Positions 31,559 to 36,862 of a stretch of DNA of 36,862 nt are shown here, in pieces; position 1 is the stretch's first letter, and each line of letters opens with the position of its first letter. Both the position numbers and the translations under genes were made by a program. The notes beneath the pieces are model-generated. The model saw only the letters and a program-made list of their open reading frames with translations. It had not been told where the DNA came from and did no database searches. Source of the stretch: an uncultured Clostridia bacterium. Its GTDB lineage: Bacteria; Bacillota; Clostridia; TANB77; CAG-508. The stretch covers positions 1 to 36,862 of the forward strand of contig CAKPBB010000017.1 of NCBI GenBank assembly GCA_934140005.1, given 5' to 3'.

Positions 31559-34057
31559 TTAATTATCATTATTTATTTCAGTAACTTCATATTTTGATAC
31601 CCAATAGCCTGATAATTCCTTTCCATCCCAAGTAAATGCTGATGGTATTGTATATCCACTGTCTGCTGTTTTTTTACTACTTGAAATGAATACTATATCT
31701 GTTGAATCAGAATTTTTATCAACCTTATATTCATATCTAGGAACCCATACAAACATTGCCATTTTTGAATATGTTGTATTAATAGAACTAATTTCCATAC
31801 CTTTAGTTAAGTTCAATGTTTTTCCTTCATTTACTGTAATTGTAACAATATTCGCCCAACTCTTAGCACCATAGTCATACCAATCAGCTGGTGCATTTGT
31901 TGGATTTCCATTTGCATCATATTCAACTTTATCACCTAATAAAGCTTTTTGCTTATTGCTACTATATACAACATAATATGTATTTTCTTTACTAAATCCA
32001 TCTAGGTTCGGTACATTAGCTGTTCCATCACCACTTCCAACTGTTGATACAGTTCTACTTAATTTTTTATATTGCGTACTTCCTGTTGCATCTTTATATA
32101 CCATTGGAGCAGTTAATTCAATATCATAAGTATGTCCAGCAGACAAACCTGTAATATTATATCCATTTGCTCCAATACTTATAGTTGCATTATTTATAAT
32201 TTTACTATTTGAAGCTTTGTCTGTAACGTTTAATATATATCCATCTGTTGGTAAATTTCCACCAGAACCAGTATATGAAACACTTGTTATTTTTATTTCA
32301 TTAGTACCTGCTTGTACAACAAAACTTGTAGGTTCTTTTGCAAGTGTAACTTCATATTTTAAAACCCACATTCCTGAAAGTTCTTTTCCATTCCATGTAA
32401 ATGCTGATGGTATTACATATTTATCTGTTATTGAACTTAAGAATGAATTAGTTTTATTTCTAGTTACAAAAATACAATCAACCGTATCATCAGATTCAAT
32501 TACTTTATATTTATATCGTGGTACCCATGTCCAATATGCAATTTTTCCATCTGATGTCATTGTTGCAACATTTGCCCATCTTTTCTTTGTATAATCATAC
32601 CAATTTGCTGGTGCATTTGAAGCAACTAATTTAGAAGTATCAATTGTATCTACTGTTGTTTGAACTTTATCTGATAGTTTTGCTGTTTTATTATCTTCTT
32701 CATATTCTACAAAATATGTTGTATCTGTATTGAATCCTGTAAAATCTGGATTTGCAATTTCATTTACTGTACCTTCTGGAGTTGTTAGTTCTCTTGATAA
32801 AGTCATTCTAGTTTCATAAAAAGTTGGTGTTTCAACTTCAACTTTATATGTTTTGTCTGGTGACAATCCTTCAATTTTATATGGTAAATTGACACTTGAA
32901 ATTGTTTTATCAATTCCATTTCCACTTATATGTATGTCTACATTTTTTCCAATTGGATTATCTCCACCAGGTGTGCTTGATCCAATTGTAGTAATGCTTT
33001 GAATTGTTATACTGTCTTTATCTGTTGTAGCAGAAAATCCTGTTGGATGTACTGGTTCTGATATTTCATATTTACTTACCCAAATTCCTGAAAGTTCTTT
33101 TCCATCAAAAGTAAACGCACTTGGTAAAATATAGTCTGAAACATCAACTTCTAGCCCGTTTGTATCAATACATACATTAGATGTATTTACAAACTTGCAA
33201 TCAATTGTGTCACCACTTTGATCTACTTTATAAACATATCTTGGTATCCATGTCCAATATGTCATTTGGCAGTCATTTACTGTTGCTATATTTGCCCATT
33301 TTTGATTACCATAATCATACCAATTGTCTGGTACGTTTAGATATATTGGATTACCTGAATTACTGCTTTGATTATCTGATTCATATTCAATATAATATGT
33401 TGCTGCTGTATTAAAGCCTGTTAAATCTGGTTCTGAACAATATGTACCAGAAGTTCCCATTGAATTTGTATACTCTCCCTTTGAGTATATTTGATAACTT
33501 CCATCTGGTAGGACTTTTCCCACACCTTCAATAAACACAGATATTCCCAAATCTAAAGCCCATTGTACTTCCACATCATCTCTTTTTTCAGCAAACCACA
33601 TCATTGTTCCAATTTCTATGCCAATATGTTTTTTATAGTAATTTTCCATATCTGGAATTACTTCATCAATGCTAGTATTCGAAATTGTACCTGTACTAGA
33701 ACCCTCTGACAACTTCTTCAAATCTTTAAAATGTTTTGTATATATATCATTATATATTCCAATTGTATCATTTTCTTTACCAGCTTCTCTTAATGCACCT
33801 GAATATAAAGTAGACTCTTCACCAATTCCAATGTCATTATCCATATTATATTCTAATGCATAAGCATCTGCTTGTTCTTTATATGATGACAAAGCTTGTT
33901 TAAATTTTGCTTCTCTTGCTTTGCTAATAATTCCATTATCTCCTATCGTTGCATTTAAGCTTATTCCTGCTAATATCAACATAATTATTATTGTAATAAC
34001 TAAAGCGATGAGAGTGATTCCTTGATGATTGCTTAATTTAGCCTTCTTTCCTTTCAT
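31559..34057 (-). CDS. Giant prepilin-like surface protein with three repeated domains
   Basis: About 832 residues, starting MKGKKAKLSNHQGITLIALV, with a prepilin leader almost like the DGR1 target. Three copies of one domain follow, near residues 205-330, 435-565 and 675-830. Each has GFN(T)xxTYYxxY, a (P)xNWYDY...WAN(I/V) strand, a WVPRYxYKV turn and a conserved close IPSAFTWDGKELSG(x)WVSKYEV. Two fibronectin-III-like linkers lie between copies (SVNLPYKIEGLSPDKTYKVE, NGYNITGLSAGHTYDIE). The start at 34057 overlaps the RT2 stop as ATGA, with AAAGGAG 7 nt upstream; the frame to 34081 is inside RT2. No sequence resembling TR1 or TR2 occurs in it, so it is not a current DGR target. It is probably a long extracellular pseudopilin-type protein. 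Confidence 0.8.
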   Translation of the reverse strand: MKGKKAKLSNHQGITLIALVITIIIMLILAGISLNATIGDNGIISKAREAKFKQALSSYKEQADAYALEYNMDNDIGIGEESTLYSGALREAGKENDTIGIYNDIYTKHFKDLKKLSEGSSTGTISNTSIDEVIPDMENYYKKHIGIEIGTMMWFAEKRDDVEVQWALDLGISVFIEGVGKVLPDGSYQIYSKGEYTNSMGTSGTYCSEPDLTGFNTAATYYIEYESDNQSSNSGNPIYLNVPDNWYDYGNQKWANIATVNDCQMTYWTWIPRYVYKVDQSGDTIDCKFVNTSNVCIDTNGLEVDVSDYILPSAFTFDGKELSGIWVSKYEISEPVHPTGFSATTDKDSITIQSITTIGSSTPGGDNPIGKNVDIHISGNGIDKTISSVNLPYKIEGLSPDKTYKVEVETPTFYETRMTLSRELTTPEGTVNEIANPDFTGFNTDTTYFVEYEEDNKTAKLSDKVQTTVDTIDTSKLVASNAPANWYDYTKKRWANVATMTSDGKIAYWTWVPRYKYKVIESDDTVDCIFVTRNKTNSFLSSITDKYVIPSAFTWNGKELSGMWVLKYEVTLAKEPTSFVVQAGTNEIKITSVSYTGSGGNLPTDGYILNVTDKASNSKIINNATISIGANGYNITGLSAGHTYDIELTAPMVYKDATGSTQYKKLSRTVSTVGSGDGTANVPNLDGFSKENTYYVVYSSNKQKALLGDKVEYDANGNPTNAPADWYDYGAKSWANIVTITVNEGKTLNLTKGMEISSINTTYSKMAMFVWVPRYEYKVDKNSDSTDIVFISSSKKTADSGYTIPSAFTWDGKELSGYWVSKYEVTEINNDN

Positions 34058-35091
34058 TTTATATCTCCTTTGTAATACCAATCACATTTGTTTTTTATCT
34101 TATTTATATATTCATAAGAATCTGCTGCACTTGCATGTCCAATCCAAGCAATTAAGCTTTGTGCGGCTTCAAACATATCTAATTCACCCTTCGCATATAA
34201 ATCATTCCAATGCTTTACTCTTTTGTAAATTTTCTTTTTGTTTTGGTTTAGTAAAACAATTTTGTGAACATAAATATGATACCCACAAAAACTTACTCCT
34301 TGTTTATTCTTAAAATAATTTGTCTTTTTATTTAATGCTAACTTTAATCTTTTCTCTAAAAAAGTTTCTATTTCTTTTCTTATTTCAATAGCTTTTTCTT
34401 TATTTGGAAGCAATAATATAAAATCATCCATATATCTTACATAATATTTTATTTTTAATTTTTCTTTTACAAAATGATCTAATTCATTTAAATATATATT
34501 TGCAAAAAATTGTGATGTATAATTTCCTATTGGAATTCCAACTTTATAAGTTCCATCAAATAGTATATGCTTTGTACATTCTAAAAAATATTTATCCTTA
34601 ATTTTTCTTTTTATTATTTCAAATAAAATATCTTTATGTATATTATTAAAAAATTTTGCAACATCACATTTTAAAATATAAAAATCTTCATTTTCCTTTT
34701 TCATTTTTTGCATATAATATTGCAATTTATGAATTGCATGATGTAATCCTCTTCCAGGAATACACGCATATGTATCAACTATTAATTTGGGAATAAAGAT
34801 TGGTCTTATAAATTCCTCAACATACCATTGCTGTACCACTCTATCTCTAAATGGAAGTGACATTATTTCTCTTCTTTTAGGTTCATATACAACAAATTTT
34901 CGATATATCCCTGGTTTATATCTTTGAAAATATAAATCTTTTAAAATATCATATAAATTTTGAGCTAAATCCATTTCAAAAAGTATTACTTCTCTATTCT
35001 TATGTTTTAAAATTGATGCTCTTTTATATGCTGCATATACGTTTTTAAATTTTATCTTTTGTAAGAATATATTATTTACCCTTTTTGACAT
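34054..35091 (-). CDS. DGR reverse transcriptase (RT2)
   Basis: About 345 residues. RT motifs in order: YEPKRREIMSLPFRDRVVQQ, CIPGRGLHHAIHKLQYY, FYILKCDVAKFFNNIHKDIL, VGIPIGNYTSQFFANIYLNE (DGR-type motif 4, IGNYTSQ) and YYVRYMDDFILLL (Y220-D223). A C-terminal thumb includes GVSFCGYHIYVHK. There are no maturase or integrase domains. The start is ATG 35091 with GGTGG 8 nt upstream; a GTG at 35103 lies within that site. It overlaps avd by 16 nt and the following prepilin-like gene by 4 nt (ATGA). All three are therefore likely translationally coupled. Confidence 0.94.
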   Translation of the reverse strand: MSKRVNNIFLQKIKFKNVYAAYKRASILKHKNREVILFEMDLAQNLYDILKDLYFQRYKPGIYRKFVVYEPKRREIMSLPFRDRVVQQWYVEEFIRPIFIPKLIVDTYACIPGRGLHHAIHKLQYYMQKMKKENEDFYILKCDVAKFFNNIHKDILFEIIKRKIKDKYFLECTKHILFDGTYKVGIPIGNYTSQFFANIYLNELDHFVKEKLKIKYYVRYMDDFILLLPNKEKAIEIRKEIETFLEKRLKLALNKKTNYFKNKQGVSFCGYHIYVHKIVLLNQNKKKIYKRVKHWNDLYAKGELDMFEAAQSLIAWIGHASAADSYEYINKIKNKCDWYYKGDIK

Positions 35092-35435
35092 GTTTTTATC
35101 CACCCACCTAACATCTTTCCTATTTCAGAAAGGTGATTATTCCATGTCATATAATTTTGTTCTGTAATATATCTATCCATATAAGATAATCTAGTTAATG
35201 TTTTTAATACATAAATTTCTATATCTGCTTCTTTTAAATTTTGATATCTTTGTTCTATATCTTTTTCTTTCCAAGAATACATTACTAATCTTAATACTTT
35301 GTATAAAGTTTGTTTTATGTCTGCACATAGATCAAATCTTTCAGACTTTGGAAATTTTTTTAATAAATTTTTAGAATAAAAAATTAAATCTACTAATCTT
35401 TCGTATATTATCAATCTTGTATCTTGTTTAGCCAT
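35076..35435 (-). CDS. avd: DGR accessory variability determinant (Avd2)
   Basis: This 119-residue, all-helical basic protein has the canonical Avd length and four-helix pattern: LIIYERLVDLIFYSKNLLKK, FPKSERFDLCADIKQTLYK, a third helix, and NYMTWNNHLSEIGKMLGGWI. Avd forms a pentameric RNA-binding barrel partnering the RT. It has no clear ribosome binding site, so translation may be low. It overlaps RT2 by 16 nt. The stretch between it and TR2 is non-coding apart from hairpins. Confidence 0.88.
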   Translation of the reverse strand: MAKQDTRLIIYERLVDLIFYSKNLLKKFPKSERFDLCADIKQTLYKVLRLVMYSWKEKDIEQRYQNLKEADIEIYVLKTLTRLSYMDRYITEQNYMTWNNHLSEIGKMLGGWIKTCQKG

Positions 35436-35704
35436 TTTATTTAATTATGTGTACATCACTTTCAAGTTTCCTTTACTTGCATTGTACTACTCCTTTCAAA
35501 TTTTTACCAAAAAGGAAGGAATTACACTTCTTTTGTGTGTGAAAAATCTAATCAGTAAAGTCCTTAAACTTTGCTCCACCTAAATCTTTTATTTTCATAA
35601 TCAAATAATTTTATAGCTACTAATTTTTCTATATATATTATTAAATATTAAATTGCGAATTTTAAAATTTATATTATTATTGAAAATTACTATAATTATT
35701 TTTT

Positions 35705-35736
35705 AAAAATTTTACTTATAAATAAGTAAAATTTTT
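35705..35736. repeat. Perfect 15-bp inverted repeat 3' of TR2
   Basis: aaaaattttacttat (35705-35719) is exactly complementary to 35722-35736 and starts 23 nt after TR2 ends in the transcript. It would form a stable hairpin in the spacer RNA. The rest of the gap 35436-35704 is very AT-rich, with no gene that I can support. Confidence 0.7.
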
Positions 35737-35759
35737 AGAAAACAAAATCTTCACACAAG

Positions 35760-35899
35760 AGTCCAGCTCCGCACACAGCCACCGCACGCGAAGTATTGTT
35801 GCTGTTGCTATTACCATTGTTCCTATTGAAAGCAAAAACACCATTGTTACCACGTTTGAATACGGGATTGTCCGTAGTCGCAAGGTTCATATTGCCGCT
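35760..35899 (-). repeat. DGR2 template repeat (TR2)
   Basis: These 140 bp align gap-free to VR2 (35961-36100). In coding sense TR2 holds 12 AAC/AAT codons and one AAA. The 3' portion, from GCGTGCGGTGGCTGTGTGCG to the end, is GC-rich and identical to the VR, as expected for the homing region. It lies only 61 bp from VR2 and upstream of avd. Confidence 0.95.
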
Positions 35900-35956
35900 T
35901 CAGTGTAACACCTAATTTGAATTCCTACACGCCTCTCAAATCACAAGGTGCAGTGT

Positions 35957-36706
35957 TTAAAGTCCAGCTCCGCACACAGCCACCGCACGCGAAGTACTGT
36001 CGCTGTAGCTACCACCACCGCCCCTATTGAAAGCAAAAACACCACTGTAACCACGTCCGAATACGGGACTGTACGTAGTCGCAAGGTACATATTGCCGCT
36101 ATGTAAGCCCATGACTTCAACTAGCGCATCACCTTTGATGTGATTGTTCTTACTAGCAAAAGTATCATAATCTGCCGTTACCTGGTTATTTGGATTTCTA
36201 TATACATCTACATACTTTGAATTACTATTAGCATAACTATGTAATATGCTTCTAACATTTGCATTTCCTGTAGTTGTAGAACCACCTTGTACACAATAAC
36301 TAGCTGTATATTCCCAGTTGCCATTTCCCATACCGTAAATTCCTGTATAATTGCTTGGTCCTGTTGTATATGTTCCAGCATCATCATCTCTTCCTGCTCC
36401 ATATCCAGATGCTGCAAGAAGAACTGCTGCACCCCATTCAGAATTTTTTATCATATGGACATCTATATTATTTGATGCTGTTGTTTCTTTTACTTCTGTA
36501 TCAGTAACTGTAAATTCTGCACTTAATCCCATAGGACCATCTTTAGATTCCATTTTTCTTATATTTTCAAAAAAGCTATTTGATGTTGTATCTACTAAAG
36601 CTGAAAAACCTGGTCTTGATTGATAAGCTGCTTCACTGTTTATTGTTAAAACCGCTATCACTACTAAAAAGATAAATAAAGTAATTTCTAATTTTCTTTT
36701 CATCAT
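35957..36706 (-). CDS. DGR2 variable target: secreted protein with C-terminal lectin-like domain
   Basis: This 249-residue protein has a Sec signal peptide (MMKRKLEITLFIFLVVIAVL, then SEA-AYQ as probable cleavage site). The mature domain begins RPGFSALVDTTSNSFFENIR and includes IDVHMIKNSEWGAAVLLAAS, GIYGMGNGNWEYTASYC and a C-terminus wholly encoded by VR2 (residues 203-249). The NSEWG and GNWEYTA segments resemble the formylglycine-enzyme/C-type-lectin scaffold used by DGR targets. Twelve residues differ from the TR2 translation. The start at 36706 (or 36703) follows GAGGAGG; the longer frame to 36844 crosses leader hairpins and is rejected. Lacking a prepilin leader, cell-wall motif or lipobox, it may be released or bound by another surface protein. 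Confidence 0.85.
   Translation of the reverse strand: MMKRKLEITLFIFLVVIAVLTINSEAAYQSRPGFSALVDTTSNSFFENIRKMESKDGPMGLSAEFTVTDTEVKETTASNNIDVHMIKNSEWGAAVLLAASGYGAGRDDDAGTYTTGPSNYTGIYGMGNGNWEYTASYCVQGGSTTTGNANVRSILHSYANSNSKYVDVYRNPNNQVTADYDTFASKNNHIKGDALVEVMGLHSGNMYLATTYSPVFGRGYSGVFAFNRGGGGSYSDSTSRAVAVCGAGL
35961..36100 (-). repeat. DGR2 variable repeat (VR2)
   Basis: It aligns to TR2 over 140 bp with 16 differences. Fifteen are at template adenines (to G or T); one is G to T (template GAC, variable TAC, residue 212). The changed residues are 207, 212, 213, 217, 220, 221, 229, 230, 232, 234, 236 and 237. The stop codon follows the repeat immediately. Confidence 0.95.
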
Positions 36707-36732
36707 TTTTCCTCCTCTGTATAATTTAATTT

Positions 36733-36803
36733 GGAGAAAGGGGTAGGCCTTTCTCCACAAATCCATAAAAACAAAACACAATAAATTGTATGCACAATTT
36801 ATT
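36733..36803 (-). promoter_or_regulatory. Structured leader of the DGR2 target
   Basis: ggagaaagg/cctttctcc (36733-36756, 9 bp, 6-nt loop) and aataaattgt/acaatttatt (36780-36803, 10 bp, 4-nt loop) are perfect inverted repeats just upstream of the target ribosome binding site. A third, shorter agagg/cctct pairing lies near 36821-36838. I match it to no known riboswitch and found no convincing promoter before the window edge. Confidence 0.45.
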
Positions 36804-36862
36804 CGGAAAGTCTTGCTTGCTAGAGGGAAAACCACCTCTATCATTCGTTAAGTTCTGTACTT

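Larger units (their letters stand above)
34054..36706 (-). mobile_element. Diversity-generating retroelement 2 (DGR2) cassette
   Basis: On the minus strand in order: secreted target ending in VR2, 60-bp gap, TR2, 324-nt spacer, Avd, RT. The gene order (TR before avd) and accessory content (no MSL) differ from DGR1, and the repeats share no sequence with those of DGR1, so the two did not arise by recent duplication. Outer borders are simply the first and last cassette genes. Confidence 0.9.

Noticed and set aside
31559..34057. A third VR in the giant prepilin-like gene
   Set aside because: I looked for the invariant ends of TR1 (agcggacaaaacgcat) and TR2 (cgcacacagccaccg) in this gene and found neither; its three repeats resemble each other but not a template.
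35550..35597. Short 16-codon frame in the TR2-avd spacer (MKIKDLGGAKFKDFTD)
   Set aside because: No ribosome binding site precedes it and it lies in structured, AT-rich spacer; there is no support for coding.
35529..35758. Spacer pairing with the TR2 3' flank similar to DGR1
   Set aside because: Only an 8-nt match (ttcacaca against tgtgtgaa) about 210 nt apart was found, outside TR2 itself; this is expected by chance in such sequence.
36707..36844. N-terminal extension of the DGR2 target
   Set aside because: The frame stays open to 36844, but it crosses leader hairpins, and the signal peptide begins right after GAGGAGG at 36706.

Overview
The window is very AT-rich and strongly AT-biased at third codon positions. 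Its genes point to a spore-forming, Gram-positive anaerobe of the class Clostridia. The evidence is an intact SigK-type sporulation sigma factor, WhiA, a Firmicute-type 6S RNA, prepilin leaders of the KGITLIALVITI type and G+A-rich ribosome binding sites. I infer a gut-type uncultured clostridium but cannot name the species. Nearly all genes lie on the minus strand; the clear exceptions are tRNA-Leu and sigK.

Layout. 1-560: DinJ/YafQ-type toxin-antitoxin pair, with the toxin frameshifted and cut by the window edge. 671-753: tRNA-Leu(UAG). 819-4042: metallo-beta-lactamase-fold hydrolase, an unrecognised 398-residue protein and a membrane-anchored polysaccharide deacetylase. 4143-7107: P-type cation ATPase behind a yybP-ykoY (Mn2+) riboswitch with its own terminator and promoter. 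7127-11868: two ABC ATPase-FtsX permease fusions. 11974-13296: KilA-N protein and tmRNA. 13354-17608: DGR1. 17623-20740: histidine kinase and receiver protein. 20921-28477: housekeeping run prmC-whiA-hemW-miaB-(155-aa protein)-mutS. 28563-28805: 6S RNA and promoter. 28943-31006: radical SAM protein, a small protein and sigK. 31007-36862: DGR2 and linked surface genes.

The striking content is two complete but different diversity-generating retroelements (DGRs) about 17 kb apart. DGR1 has a type IV prepilin-like target with a C-terminal lectin-like domain carrying the variable repeat (VR1), then a MutS-domain-I-like accessory protein (MSL), an extended Avd, the template repeat (TR1), and a reverse transcriptase (RT) with a YQDD active site. 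TR1 and VR1 are 124 bp each, without indels, and all 20 differences fall at adenines of TR1 read in the coding sense. DGR2 has a signal-peptide target whose last 47 codons are VR2, then TR2, a short canonical Avd, and an RT with YMDD. Over 140 bp, 15 of 16 differences are at template adenines. Its RT overlaps by ATGA a giant prepilin-like gene with three repeats of one surface domain, followed by two small membrane proteins.

In each cassette the RT and Avd would copy the TR RNA into adenine-mutagenised cDNA that replaces the VR, diversifying an exposed loop of a surface protein. Further signals: the 3' end of TR1 can pair with RNA 46-56 nt downstream in the spacer; a 16-bp palindrome sits 10 bp past VR1; a 29-bp terminator-containing direct repeat flanks DGR1; and a (CA)n tract lies in the leader of the DGR1 target.
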